Counted from the stretch's first letter, positions 1 to 8,975 are shown. The stretch is DNA of 64,000 nt from Nocardia kruczakiae NBRC 101016 (GCF_001612965.1 NZ_BDBL01000021.1:1-64000); one strand, 5' to 3'. Numbers and translations: made by a program. The notes: generated by a model from the letters alone, not told the origin.

Positions 1-1
1 G

Positions 2-1816
2 GCGCTGATCGGCGTCCTGATCCTCACCCTGATTCCCGCCACCCCGCCGGCTTCCGCCGCCACCGGACGGTTCGACGTGCTCGGCGCCCTCGGCCTCGGC
101 GTGAGCCTGGTGTGCCTGCTGCTCGCGGTGTCCAAGGGGTCGAGCTGGGGCTGGGGCAGCGGCCTGACCATCGGCTTGTTCGTCGCCGCCGTCGTCGTCC
201 TGCTGCTGTGGGGCTGGTGGGAACTGGCCGCCCGCAATCCCCTCGTCGATCTCCGCGTCACCGCGCGACCGCAGGTACTTCTGACCAACGCGTCCTCAAT
301 GGTCGTCGGCATGGCGATGTACGCCCAGTCGCTGGTGGTGCCGCAGCTGTTGCAGCTGCCGAAGGCCACCGGGTACGGACTCGGGCAATCGATGATGGCC
401 ATGGGCCTGTGGATGGCACCGGCCGGACTCATGATGATGCTGGTCTCCCCCCTCGGCGCCAAACTCTCCGCCCGCAGCGGACCCAAGATCACACTGATCG
501 TCGGCTGCGTCATCATCGCCGCCGGATACGGATCCTCGATGGCGCTGATGGGCAGCACCTGGGGCCTGCTGATCGTGACGCTGATCATCAACACCGGCGT
601 GGGATTCGCCTACGGCGCCATGCCGGCCCTGGTGATGGCCGCGGTGCCGCAGTCGGAAACCGCCGCCGCCAACAGCTTCAACACGCTGGTCCGCGCGATC
701 GGCACCTCCGTCGCGGCCGCCGTGGTCGGCGCGGTACTGGCGCAGATGACGATCTCGCTCGGCGGGCATGCCCTGGCCAGCGAGAACGGATTCCGCGTGT
801 CGCTGCTGATCGGATGTGGTGTGGCCGTGGCCGGCGCACTGGTGGCGACGTTCATTCCGGGGCATCGGACGGCCGCGATCGCCGCCACCGCCGCTGTGGA
901 TATGGATGCCGAGCACAGCTCGCACTCGACTGAATCCGTGGTCGCCACGGCGGCGAACGCTGTGCAACGCAACGGTATTGCGCGGACACCGCGCGAACCG
1001 GCGGTGACCGGACCGGTCGCCTTCGGTCACGTCCACGACTCCCGTGGTGCGGCACTGCCGAATGCCGTGCTGACCCTGATCTCGATGTCGGGCCGCCAGA
1101 TCGGCCGGGCGCTGACGGACGCCGAGGGATACTTCGAACTCGCCGCCCCCGAAGCCGGCTCGTACGTGCTGATCGCCTCGATCGACGGGCGCCGCCCGGA
1201 CGCGTCCACCGTGCAGCTCGCGCACCATCCGGTGCCCTGCGATGTCGTGCTCACCGCGATGGCCGGACTGGCCGGCACCGTGTCGCGCGGCGACGACGGC
1301 GCCGCCATCGCGGGCGCGCGGGTGTCGGCTCTCGACGCTCGCGGTGAGGTGCTCTCCGCCGCGGCCACCACCGACGACGGCACGTTCGACCTCACGGAAC
1401 TGCCCGAAGGCGACTTCACGATCGCGGTGAGCGCCAACGGCTTTCACCCGGCCGCCCTTGCGGTGCGAGCAGGTGGCAGCGACACACCGCGCCTCGACGT
1501 GACGCTGCGCCCCTGCGCCCGCCTGCACGGTGTGGTGCGCGGACGCGACGGCCGTCCCCTGCCCGACGCCCTGGTCACCCTCACCGACTGGGACGGCACC
1601 GTGGTCGACACCATGGTCACCGGCCCCGACGGGGCCTACACCTTCGCGAACCTGCACGACGGCACCTACACGGTGGTGGCGAGCGGTTACGCACCGGTGC
1701 ACACCCCCGTGGTGGTCGGCGGCGAGGCCGAGGAGCTCAATGTGCAACTGGGACACGGCAAATCAAGTGACTTCGATGCCGCCGAGCAACTCACGGCCAG
1801 GTATTCGGCCGACTAG
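2..1816 (+). CDS. MFS drug exporter (DHA2/EmrB type) with C-terminal CnaB-like repeats, 5' truncated by the window edge
   Basis: The frame is open from base 2 with no start, so the N-terminal part of the gene lies outside the window; 604 residues are visible. The first roughly 290 are hydrophobic helices of a major facilitator of the 14-helix drug:proton antiporter type, which would act in the cytoplasmic membrane. From about base 1010 the sequence changes into three tandem beta-sandwich repeats of about 80 residues. Each has the pattern G-x-V, a DxxG turn, then a Y-T/F-V strand ending in a short hydrophobic stretch, as in carboxypeptidase-regulatory/CnaB-like domains. Plain DHA2 pumps end after the last helix, so this tail is an added domain, presumably extracytoplasmic or cytosolic depending on helix count. 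The substrate cannot be told from sequence. The family call is secure; the role of the tail is unknown. Confidence 0.85.
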   Translation, partial: ALIGVLILTLIPATPPASAATGRFDVLGALGLGVSLVCLLLAVSKGSSWGWGSGLTIGLFVAAVVVLLLWGWWELAARNPLVDLRVTARPQVLLTNASSMVVGMAMYAQSLVVPQLLQLPKATGYGLGQSMMAMGLWMAPAGLMMMLVSPLGAKLSARSGPKITLIVGCVIIAAGYGSSMALMGSTWGLLIVTLIINTGVGFAYGAMPALVMAAVPQSETAAANSFNTLVRAIGTSVAAAVVGAVLAQMTISLGGHALASENGFRVSLLIGCGVAVAGALVATFIPGHRTAAIAATAAVDMDAEHSSHSTESVVATAANAVQRNGIARTPREPAVTGPVAFGHVHDSRGAALPNAVLTLISMSGRQIGRALTDAEGYFELAAPEAGSYVLIASIDGRRPDASTVQLAHHPVPCDVVLTAMAGLAGTVSRGDDGAAIAGARVSALDARGEVLSAAATTDDGTFDLTELPEGDFTIAVSANGFHPAALAVRAGGSDTPRLDVTLRPCARLHGVVRGRDGRPLPDALVTLTDWDGTVVDTMVTGPDGAYTFANLHDGTYTVVASGYAPVHTPVVVGGEAEELNVQLGHGKSSDFDAAEQLTARYSAD

Positions 1817-2026
1817 CAGTGGGCTCGGGGCGCCGGGCCGACGCCGGCGGGGCTGCACCGACTCTCCTGCGCGCTCACCGGCGACGGGTCCCCGGTCCGC
1901 TGAGACCGATCGCCGGCGGCCTCGACAGGCGTAGGGTCGGGTCATGTGCATCACGCACTCATCCACGAGTGCCGGTCGCCGGGCAGGCTCAGGTGTCGAG
2001 GTGTCGGCACGCGGAAGCGACTGGCC

Positions 2027-2812
2027 GTGAATTCCGTTCCCCCCATTCGGTGGCAGCCGACCGACATCGATCGCTGTGTGGTGCTCGAACCCGATCTCAC
2101 CCTCGATGCGGGGACTTATCGCCAATTCAGCGATGACCTGGTCAAATTCGCGGTCGGCCAGCCTCGGGCCGTCATCGTGCGCGTCGACGGCATGACCATC
2201 GCGTCCGAGCCCGCGCTCGCCGCGTTCACCACTGCCTGGCTGCGCACACTGAACTGGCCATGCGTGCCGTTCCTGCTGGTCACCGAGGACGCGGAGCTAC
2301 GACGCCGGCTGGGGCGCAGCGCCGTCCACCGGTTTCTGGCGGTGCAACCGACTGTCGCCGCCGCTGTCGCCGCGGCGGCCGAGCCACCGCCCCGCCGGCG
2401 GACCGACTTGACGGTGGCGCTCTCCCCGGTCACCGGGCACCGAGTGCGCCGAATGATCGACGACGTCTGTGCCGAATGGGGCATCGGTGACATCAGCGAG
2501 CTAGCCCAGATCATCGCGACCGAATTCGTCGACAACGCCGACCTGCACGGCCTGTTCACCGGAGTTCCCGATATCGACGTACGGCTGGAATTTCGCGACG
2601 ACCTGCTCACCATCGCGATCGCGGATCCGGACCCGCGCGAGGCCGTCCTGATGGAATCGGTGCCGGGCGCCGACGGGCACCGGATGCACGGCCTGCACAT
2701 CGTGGCCGCATTGGCCTCGGCCTGGGGGTGCGTCCGGCGGTGGCCGACCGGCAAGGTCGTGTGGGCGACGCTGGCGACAAGGCCTTCGATCTGCGCCGGA
2801 CCGGCCGACTGA
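2027..2812 (+). CDS. STAS / HATPase_c anti-sigma-type regulatory protein
   Basis: About 261 residues from a GTG at 2027, preceded by a GGAAG stretch; an upstream ATG at 1946 is possible but adds an Arg-rich, low-quality N-terminus. Residues 1-115 look like an STAS domain (beta strand, D-G-M-T, then helix). The second half looks like an RsbW/SpoIIAB-type ATPase: the N-box region reads IIATEFVDNADLHG, in place of the usual E-x-x-x-N-A-x-x-H-G, and a later MHGLHIVAAL stands where the G-rich lid usually lies. Such proteins bind or phosphorylate anti-anti-sigma partners and control alternative sigma factors. No partner sigma gene is adjacent. Fused STAS-ATPase arrangements like this are common as orphans in actinomycetes (family knowledge). 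The exact target is unknown. Confidence 0.7.
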   Translation: MNSVPPIRWQPTDIDRCVVLEPDLTLDAGTYRQFSDDLVKFAVGQPRAVIVRVDGMTIASEPALAAFTTAWLRTLNWPCVPFLLVTEDAELRRRLGRSAVHRFLAVQPTVAAAVAAAAEPPPRRRTDLTVALSPVTGHRVRRMIDDVCAEWGIGDISELAQIIATEFVDNADLHGLFTGVPDIDVRLEFRDDLLTIAIADPDPREAVLMESVPGADGHRMHGLHIVAALASAWGCVRRWPTGKVVWATLATRPSICAGPAD

Positions 2813-2970
2813 AAACCGTGGGGCCGATGGAGATCTCTCGGCCCGATCACGTCCGACCGCCCCCGCGCCGGCGCGAAGCGCGGGTGGTTAATGTACGGAC
2901 GGCTCGTGAGAACGCTCGGTTCACCAACCGAGAGCGCACGGGCGATATCAGGCATCGAGAAAGAAGAATC

Positions 2971-3483
2971 ATGCGTCACGTCATTCGCGCAGCCGCGATC
3001 GCGGTTCTCGCCACCTCCGCCACGGTCGGCATCACCGCTCCGGCCTTCGCCGAGTCTGGGTCGCCCGCGACCGCCACGGTCGCGGGCGAACAGGGCACAC
3101 CGGCCGATCCGGCCGCCCCCGCCGGTACACCGGTCGATCCGACCACCGAGTATCTGAACGCGTTCGACACCATCGCCGGTGCGTGGGCCGACGACTCGAC
3201 GGTCGGTCAGGTCGTGGGCACGGCGGCCGGCCTGGCGGTCGGCTGTCCGCTCGGCGCGATCACCGGCGGCACGCTGACCATTCCGGTGCCGGTGCTGACA
3301 CCGATCGGCGTCGTGGGCGGATGCATTCTCGGCGCGGGCACACTCGGTTTCCTCGGTGGCATGGCCGGCGGCATCGTCACCGGCGGACCGGGCTTGGCGA
3401 ACGCGGTGGGCGACCAGTACAACTCGCTACATTCCAAAGGCCTGATCGCACAGTCGATGCCGGCCGACGGCAACGCACGGTAA
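2971..3483 (+). CDS. Secreted glycine-rich protein, paralogue of the next gene
   Basis: 170 residues from the ATG at 2971, with a purine-rich AGAAAGAAG ribosome site. A Sec signal peptide is clear: MRH, a hydrophobic core, and a cleavage site after PAFA. A Pro/Thr/Ala-rich linker follows, then a glycine-rich hydrophobic module containing GCPLG-x-x-TGGTL, a second Cys in GGCILG, and a terminal Y-N-S-L. The same module recurs in the gene at 3520, so the two are tandem paralogues 36 bp apart and probably co-transcribed. The glycine spacing resembles glycine-zipper membrane segments, so the exported protein may sit in or on the mycolate outer membrane (inference). No enzyme motif is visible, and I do not know a function. 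Confidence 0.75.
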   Translation: MRHVIRAAAIAVLATSATVGITAPAFAESGSPATATVAGEQGTPADPAAPAGTPVDPTTEYLNAFDTIAGAWADDSTVGQVVGTAAGLAVGCPLGAITGGTLTIPVPVLTPIGVVGGCILGAGTLGFLGGMAGGIVTGGPGLANAVGDQYNSLHSKGLIAQSMPADGNAR

Positions 3484-3519
3484 TCGACACTCGCCCACCG
3501 ATCAGAGCGGAAGAATTTC

Positions 3520-4254
3520 ATGAAGACCACCACCCGGACCATCGCCGTGTCCACCCTGCTCGCCACCGCCGTCGTCGCGGCGGCCGGGGCGGCTCAGGGC
3601 GAGGCCCTCGCGCCGGCGCCCACTGCCCCCGCCCCTGCTGCCCCCGTTGTCCCGCAATCGAATTGGACCGGCACCGATCTGGGCCCCGGCATCCGCTACC
3701 AGGACGACACGACCACCGGCACCGCGGCGCTACAGACTCCGCTCGGCGCGGTGGCGGTGCGCCCCGGACAGTTCGACATTCGCGACGGCGCCGGTAGGAC
3801 ACTGCTCGGAACGCCGATCGAGGTTCCCGCGACCGCCGAGTCCGCCCCGCCGGCGACGCCGTCCCAGACCGTCTCCGGCACCGTGGAAACCACTGCGGCA
3901 CAGCCGAATCAGATCGCCGACACGCAGATGTCGGATCTCAACCAGGCCGTCGCGGCGGCCGGACCGCACATGGGTCTGGCGATGGCGGTCGGCGGTATGG
4001 CCGGTTCGGTGATCGGCGCGGCCATCGGCTGCCCCCTCGGTATCGCCACCGGCGGCACCCTGATCTCCGTCGCCACCGCCGGCACCATGACCGTGCCCGC
4101 GATGGCCGCGGCCTGCCTGGTCGGCGTGGTCGCGGTGGGCGGCCTCGGTGCCAGCGTCGGCGGAATCGCGGTCGCCATTCCGGTCGGAATCGCCGCGGGC
4201 ACACAGAAATACAACCAACTGCAGGCCGAACACGCTCAGGGCGTCACGCACTGA
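3520..4254 (+). CDS. Secreted glycine-rich protein, second tandem paralogue
   Basis: 244 residues. The signal peptide runs from MKTTTRT through an Ala/Val core to about residue 28, followed by an Ala/Pro linker. Residues 45-115 form a soluble segment absent from the upstream paralogue. Residues 145-235 repeat the glycine-rich module: GCPLG-x-ATGGTL, a second Cys in AACLVG, and Y-N-Q-L near the end. The conserved Cys pair suggests a disulfide after export. Together with its neighbour it probably forms a small envelope-protein operon ending in the GC-rich hairpin at 4261. Function unknown; membrane insertion is inferred only from glycine and hydrophobic periodicity. Confidence 0.75.
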   Translation: MKTTTRTIAVSTLLATAVVAAAGAAQGEALAPAPTAPAPAAPVVPQSNWTGTDLGPGIRYQDDTTTGTAALQTPLGAVAVRPGQFDIRDGAGRTLLGTPIEVPATAESAPPATPSQTVSGTVETTAAQPNQIADTQMSDLNQAVAAAGPHMGLAMAVGGMAGSVIGAAIGCPLGIATGGTLISVATAGTMTVPAMAAACLVGVVAVGGLGASVGGIAVAIPVGIAAGTQKYNQLQAEHAQGVTH

Positions 4255-4260
4255 GCCCTC

Positions 4261-4298
4261 GCCGTGCCCGGCTCTCCGCGCATGCGGCCGGGCACGGC
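4261..4298 (+). terminator. GC-rich hairpin after the secreted-protein pair
   Basis: Perfect 12-bp inverted repeat GCCGTGCCCGGC / GCCGGGCACGGC with a 14-nt loop, starting 7 bp after the stop at 4254. There is no U-tract, as is common for high-GC actinomycete terminators, so termination is likely but not certain. Confidence 0.55.
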
Positions 4299-4403
4299 GC
4301 CGGACAGCAGGCGACGGCGTGTCGGCGTGACCGGGAGTGTTGCACGGCGGACAGTGTGCACGACGTCGAGCGGCAGAAGGTCGAGCGGAAGAAGTAGGCA
4401 CCG

Positions 4404-5552
4404 ATGAGTTTGTCCACCCTGGCCCTGGTGCTGGCGCTCGGGCTGGCGGGACCGTTGCTGGCGTGGCGCGAAGCCTGGCACATACCGGTGATCGTCGGCG
4501 AACTGCTGGCCGGAATCATCTGCGGCGTCACCGGATTCGGGCTGCTCGATGCGTCGGATCCGGTGTTCGCCTTCCTGGCCGATATGGGTTTCGCACTGGT
4601 GATGTTCGTGGCCGGCACTCATGTCCCGATTCGTGATCCGCGGATCCGCTCGGCACTCGGAATCGGCGCCGTGCGCGCCGTACTGGTCGGCGCGGCCGCG
4701 GCCGTCGTCGGCTACCTGCTGGCCGGGTTCTTCGGCACCGGCCACGGCGCGATCTACGCGGTCCTGCTCGCCTCCTCCTCCGCGGCACTGGTGCTGCCGA
4801 TCATCGATTCCCAAAGGCTGCGGGGCAGATCGGTGCTGGAGCTCACGGCGCAGGTGGCCATCGCCGATACCGCATCGATCGTCGCGCTACCGCTGGTGAT
4901 CGACGCGGGCAACGCCGCACGCGCGGCACTGGGCGCGCTGGCGGTGATCGGCACCGCGCTGGTGTTGTTCTTCCTGCTGCGGTGGCTGGAACGATCCGGT
5001 CTGCGCCGGCAGGCGCACCGGGTCTCCGAGCACCGCAAATTCGCCCTCGAACTGCGGGTCAGTCTGGCCATCGTCTTCGGGATGGCCGCCCTCGCCACCC
5101 GCACGCACGTCTCGATCATGCTCGCCGGGTTCGCGGCCGGCCTGGCCGTCGCGGCCGTCGGCGAACCGCGCCGGGTGGCGCGGCAATTGTTCGCCGCGAC
5201 CGACGGATTCCTGGCTCCTCTGTTCTTCGTCTGGCTGGGCGCTCGGCTGAATCTGCGGGAATTCGCCGACCGCCCGCGGCTGATCCTGCTCGGACTCGCG
5301 CTGGGGGCCGGTGCGCTGCTGGTGCATCTGCTCATGCGGATGCTGGGACAGCCGGTCGCCCTCGGCGCGCTGGCCGCCGCTCAGATCGGTGTGCCGGTCG
5401 CGGCCGTCACCGTCGGCACCCAGCTGCACGTGTTGGTTCCGGCCGAGGCGGCGGCGATGATGCTGGGTGCGCTGGTGACGATCGTCGCGGCGGCGGTTGC
5501 TGCCGCGCTCGCGGCGCGACGGCCGCCGGTGGCGGATCCGGTCGCGCCGTGA
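4404..5552 (+). CDS. Cation:proton antiporter (CPA2 / KefB-like)
   Basis: 382 residues, almost wholly hydrophobic, with about 12 membrane helices. The N-terminal segment WHIPVIVGELLAGIICGVTGFGLLD is typical of the Na+/H+ exchanger CPA2 fold, which has a conserved GEL-AGI-x-GP-like helix; the GP is replaced here by GV. No C-terminal TrkA-N (RCK) domain is present, so this is the short, membrane-only form. It would exchange Na+ or K+ for H+ across the cytoplasmic membrane. The start is the ATG at 4404 behind a weak AGAAGTAGG site. Ion specificity cannot be read from the sequence. Confidence 0.85.
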   Translation: MSLSTLALVLALGLAGPLLAWREAWHIPVIVGELLAGIICGVTGFGLLDASDPVFAFLADMGFALVMFVAGTHVPIRDPRIRSALGIGAVRAVLVGAAAAVVGYLLAGFFGTGHGAIYAVLLASSSAALVLPIIDSQRLRGRSVLELTAQVAIADTASIVALPLVIDAGNAARAALGALAVIGTALVLFFLLRWLERSGLRRQAHRVSEHRKFALELRVSLAIVFGMAALATRTHVSIMLAGFAAGLAVAAVGEPRRVARQLFAATDGFLAPLFFVWLGARLNLREFADRPRLILLGLALGAGALLVHLLMRMLGQPVALGALAAAQIGVPVAAVTVGTQLHVLVPAEAAAMMLGALVTIVAAAVAAALAARRPPVADPVAP

Positions 5553-5559
5553 GCGAGGG

Positions 5560-6366
5560 TCAGGGTTTGTGCGCCACCACCGCGAACATGGTCACCGAGA
5601 AGTGATAATCGCCGGTCTCGGCAGCACGCCGCACATCGGCGAGAACGCGATCGCGCTGGTCAGCGGTGATCAATCCGTCGGTCACACCTCGCTCGGTGAC
5701 CGCCGTGAACATCGGGAGGATCGACTCCGGCTCCCAGATCACGGCCTCGGAACCGATATCGTCGATCACCAGTCCCGCGTCGACCAGCCGGCCCCGTAAC
5801 TGCCTGCCGGAGTTGCGATTCGGACTGTTGGTCGCCATCCGCTGCTGTAACGCCGCGACGACCTCCGGATCGCCGGGATGGAAGATCGCCGTCGACCAGT
5901 CGCTGTCGATCAGCACCACTCGTCCGCCCGGCCGCAGCACCCGGGCGATCTCGGCGGTGGCCTTCGCCGGATCGTCGAGGTGCTGATAGACCCGCTCACA
6001 GCGAACCGCGTCGACGGATGCGTCCGGCAGCGGCAGATCGTAGGCCGATCCCTCGATGAATTCGGCCTTCATGTCGGCGGCGCGCTCGCGGGCCACCGTG
6101 AGCATCGACGGATTCGGGTCGATACCGATGGCCCGCCCGGACTCGCCCACCAGAGCGGCCAGCTCCACCACTTCGGTGCCGGTGCCCGAGCCCAGATCGA
6201 GGGCCGTTTCGCCGGGCCGCAGGGCCAGCGCGGCACGTGCCCATTCGCGCATCCGCACCACGCCGGGTAAGGCGGCCTGATTGTCGAGTATTCGGACGAT
6301 CAGGTCTTGTTCCGGGTGGTCGACCTGGTCGATGTGGAAGGACGGAACGCCTTGGTCATCGCTCAC
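5560..6366 (-). CDS. SAM-dependent methyltransferase, UbiE/Methyltransf_11 type
   Basis: 268 residues. The Rossmann SAM motif I is LDLGSGTGTE at about residue 57, followed by an acidic loop (GIDPNPSML) and motif II/III (LPDASVDAV, then VLRPGGRVVLID). These are class I methyltransferase signatures; the small-molecule substrate is unknown. The C-terminal segment with WS-x-AIF and a late GV-x-D-G region resembles actinobacterial proteins that methylate polyketide- or terpenoid-like acceptors (weak inference). It lies 21 bp after the TetR gene on the same strand and is probably co-transcribed with it, so the methyltransferase would share TetR control. Confidence 0.85.
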   Translation of the reverse strand: MSDDQGVPSFHIDQVDHPEQDLIVRILDNQAALPGVVRMREWARAALALRPGETALDLGSGTGTEVVELAALVGESGRAIGIDPNPSMLTVARERAADMKAEFIEGSAYDLPLPDASVDAVRCERVYQHLDDPAKATAEIARVLRPGGRVVLIDSDWSTAIFHPGDPEVVAALQQRMATNSPNRNSGRQLRGRLVDAGLVIDDIGSEAVIWEPESILPMFTAVTERGVTDGLITADQRDRVLADVRRAAETGDYHFSVTMFAVVAHKP

Positions 6367-6387
6367 CCCGCCAGTATGCCCGCGCGG

Positions 6388-6939
6388 TCAGTCGAACAGC
6401 AGCTGTGCGGCGTGGGCGAGCACATCCGATCTGCTCTGCCCGGGGTGTTCGGCCTTGATCAGACGATTGGCGATGACCATCGAGAAAGACAGCAGCGCAA
6501 CCGCTTCCACGTCCTGTGAGGCGACGCCGGAGTTCCGCAGGAGGGTGCGCAGGTAGTCCATTCTGGCGTTGTCCACTTTCCGCAGCCGCGCCTCCACGTC
6601 CGGGTCGCGCCGGGCCCAGGCCCGGATGGCGAGGTCCAGCGGCGTCAAATCCTCGGCGAAGGTGAGCGTGCCGGCCCGCCGGATCTTGCGCTTCGGATCG
6701 CCGCCCTCGCGTTCGACCTGTTCGCGCACATCGTCGACGGCTCGGCGCTCCCAGTCGTCGAGCATCGCCTCGAGTAGTTCGTCTCGGGAACGGAACTGCC
6801 GGTAGAAACCTCCGCGGGTCACGCCGAGTTGTGCCGCCAGGGCTTCCACCCGGACCGAGTCGGGGCCTTGGTGCTCGAGCACGGACAGTCCGGCATCGAC
6901 CCACGCCTGCCGCGGAGTTCGCACCGGTGGTGCCATCAC
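6388..6939 (-). CDS. TetR-family transcriptional repressor
   Basis: 183 residues. The N-terminal helix-turn-helix is clear: VRVEALAAQLGVTRGGFYRQFRSRDELLEAM at about residues 25-55. The rest is a helical ligand/dimer domain with no conserved sequence. It diverges from the small gene at 7047, with a perfect palindrome (6989-7015) between them that is well placed to be its operator. Autoregulation together with control of both flanking transcripts is the simplest reading. The inducer is unknown. Confidence 0.9.
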   Translation of the reverse strand: MMAPPVRTPRQAWVDAGLSVLEHQGPDSVRVEALAAQLGVTRGGFYRQFRSRDELLEAMLDDWERRAVDDVREQVEREGGDPKRKIRRAGTLTFAEDLTPLDLAIRAWARRDPDVEARLRKVDNARMDYLRTLLRNSGVASQDVEAVALLSFSMVIANRLIKAEHPGQSRSDVLAHAAQLLFD

Positions 6940-6988
6940 GTCCTCCTTCTCGACCGGCTCGCTGTGCCCTTGATTAGATCACCCTCTG

Positions 6989-7015
6989 ATAGATACAGTA
7001 CTGTTCTGTATCTAT
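6989..7015. promoter_or_regulatory. Perfect palindrome, probable TetR operator
   Basis: Ten-base arms ATAGATACAG and CTGTATCTAT around a 7-base centre, with a second nested palindrome (ACAGTACTGT) inside. It sits 50 bp upstream of the TetR start and 32 bp upstream of the gene at 7047, in AT-rich DNA unlike the surroundings. Confidence 0.75.
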
Positions 7016-7046
7016 TGTGCAGTACCGAAACCAGAAGGTTCTCGTC

Positions 7047-7535
7047 ATGTCCGTGCACACCTCCCCCCGCGTCCGCCAGTGCGGTATCACCGCCGAGCTG
7101 CTCACCCTGACCACCCTGGACGACGTCGTCTACATCGACAGCCACGTGCTGGAAACCCCCGCCGCCATCGGCCGCACCGCCGAGCAGTGGGCCCGCACGA
7201 TCATGGAGGACGTCCCCGAGGAGGTCCGGGCACGATTGCGTGCGGCGTGGGCCGGCATCGAACTCGGCCTCACCCCCGGTGCGCCCGAGACCGTCGCCGG
7301 CTGGCGCATCACCTTCTCCGCCCCGGATCGTCTTCTGCTGCGGGCCGATTCGGGACTCGGCTTCCACGGCGAACTGGCGCTCGAGATCCGCGACGGCGTC
7401 GTCGCACTGTCGACCTTCGTGGCCATGCGCGGCACGCGCGCGCCGGATGTGTGGTTCGGCGTGGTGCCCGGCCATCTGGCGTTCGTGCGTACATTGCTCG
7501 AACGAGCCGACTGTACGGAGCCGGCGGCGAGCTGA
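7047..7535 (+). CDS. Conserved hypothetical protein, possible TetR target
   Basis: 162 residues from the ATG at 7047, which has an AGAAGG ribosome site 9 bp upstream; an earlier ATG at 7017 lies too close to the operator. The protein is soluble, with no signal peptide. The pattern GW-R-I-x-FSAPDRLLLRADSGLGFHGELALEI suggests an alpha+beta, possibly SRPBCC/DUF2867-like fold, but I do not recognise the family. Divergence from the TetR-methyltransferase pair implies regulation through the shared palindrome. A detoxifying or binding role would fit, but this is inference from context only. Confidence 0.65.
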   Translation: MSVHTSPRVRQCGITAELLTLTTLDDVVYIDSHVLETPAAIGRTAEQWARTIMEDVPEEVRARLRAAWAGIELGLTPGAPETVAGWRITFSAPDRLLLRADSGLGFHGELALEIRDGVVALSTFVAMRGTRAPDVWFGVVPGHLAFVRTLLERADCTEPAAS

Positions 7536-7547
7536 CGACCGCGCGGC

Positions 7548-8975
7548 TCAGTACCTCCACCGGCACGCGTCGGTGATCTGCTCGGGCGTGGCGTCGGCGA
7601 ACAGCGCGATCTCACCGCGCCGCACGCTGCCGATGGTGTCGGCGAGGTCGTCGCCGAATGCCGCCCACAGCACCTCGTCGGCGTCGAAAGCCGCCACCGC
7701 GTCCGCGAGCGTGGTGGGCAACGGGGTGATCCCGCGCGCCGACCGGGTGGCGGAGTCGAGGCGAGCCGGATCGCCGGCGACCGGTTCGGGCAGGGTCGCG
7801 CCCGCACGCAAGCCCGCCCGGCCCGCGGCCAGCAGGCCCGCCAGTGCCAGGTAGGGGTTGGCGGCGGCGTCGAACGTCTTGATCTCGATATTGGCCGCGC
7901 GGTCGCGTTCGCCCTCACTTCCGGTGATATAGCGCAGGGCGGCCTCCCGGTTCTCCAACCCCCAGCAGCGGAAGACACCGGCCCAGCGACTGGGCTGCAA
8001 CCGCAGATAGCTCGCCACCGCCGGGCAGCCGACGGCCAGCAGCGCGGGCAGATGGTCCAGGATCCCCGCGGCGAAGTGCTCCCCCTCCGCACCGATGCCG
8101 AACGGACCGGGACCGCCGCCCATCCGATTCACACCCTCGCGCCACAGGCTCAGATGGACGTGGCCGCCGTTGCCGACGACACCGGGCACGACCATCGGGC
8201 TGAACGTCGCCCGCAATCCGTGGGCGTGGCTGACGGCCCGGACGACCTCGCGCACCAGCACGGCGTTGTCGGCGGTGCGGACGGGATCGGCGGAGGCAAT
8301 CGACAGTTCGAACTGGCCCACCTCGTATTCGGGGTGGATCTGCTCGACGCCGATGCCGCTGTCGCGCACTTTCGTCACCACATCGCGCAGATAGGGGGCC
8401 AGTTCGCCGAGTCTGGCCATGCCGTAGGCGGGCGCCGAGGTGGCAGGGATGAAAGTGTCCGGGTCGGGTGGGCCGGGGCGCGATATCGTCCATTCGAATT
8501 CGATCGCGGTACGCAATTCGTAGCCGTCGCCGGCCAGTTCGGCGACGAGCCGGCGCAGCAGCAACCGCGAATCGCGTGAATGCGGCGTGCCGCTTTGCGT
8601 GTAGCGATCCGCGGGTGCCCACCCCCAGCCCGGTAGCGCGGCCACGGCGGTGGCCCGGTCGACGTCGGGGTACAGCCGCAGGTCACCGGTCGGGCCACCG
8701 GCGACGTGTTCGGTCAGGATGGAGTCATCGACCAGGAAGGCGTCGAAAACCGGCGACGCCCCGATGCCCCAGGCGGCCGCGCGCGAGAACCGTTCCACCG
8801 GAACGGCTTTCATCCGGACGATGCCGCCGGTGTCGACCCAGGTGATGGCCACGGCGTCGACGTCCCGGGTACTCAGGGCGGCGGCGACGGCGCTCGCCCG
8901 ATCCGCGCGGTCGCGGCGCAGCTGCTCGGTCAGTGGTTCCACGTCGACTCCCGGGAGTTCGAGGGAAGCCGGCAC
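7548..8975 (-). CDS. Glutamine synthetase family ligase (GlnA3/GlnA4/type III-like)
   Basis: 475 residues, full length for the family. The N-terminal beta-grasp part (WVDTGGIVRMKAVPV) and the catalytic barrel are both present. Visible metal/ATP residues include the E-F-E stretch (ATAIEFEW-like at about 165), HPEYEVGQFELS, and GNGGHVHLSLW, followed by an adenylation-free C-terminus. It differs from housekeeping GlnA, and relatives ligate glutamate to amines or polyamines (gamma-glutamylation) rather than ammonia (family knowledge). No polyamine-catabolism genes adjoin it, so the substrate is unresolved. It converges tail-to-tail with the gene at 7047, ending 13 bp from its stop. Confidence 0.8.
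   Translation of the reverse strand: MPASLELPGVDVEPLTEQLRRDRADRASAVAAALSTRDVDAVAITWVDTGGIVRMKAVPVERFSRAAAWGIGASPVFDAFLVDDSILTEHVAGGPTGDLRLYPDVDRATAVAALPGWGWAPADRYTQSGTPHSRDSRLLLRRLVAELAGDGYELRTAIEFEWTISRPGPPDPDTFIPATSAPAYGMARLGELAPYLRDVVTKVRDSGIGVEQIHPEYEVGQFELSIASADPVRTADNAVLVREVVRAVSHAHGLRATFSPMVVPGVVGNGGHVHLSLWREGVNRMGGGPGPFGIGAEGEHFAAGILDHLPALLAVGCPAVASYLRLQPSRWAGVFRCWGLENREAALRYITGSEGERDRAANIEIKTFDAAANPYLALAGLLAAGRAGLRAGATLPEPVAGDPARLDSATRSARGITPLPTTLADAVAAFDADEVLWAAFGDDLADTIGSVRRGEIALFADATPEQITDACRWRY

Noticed and set aside
296..1756. 486-residue open frame opposite the MFS gene
   Set aside because: His/Arg/Gly-rich antisense frame with no recognisable fold.
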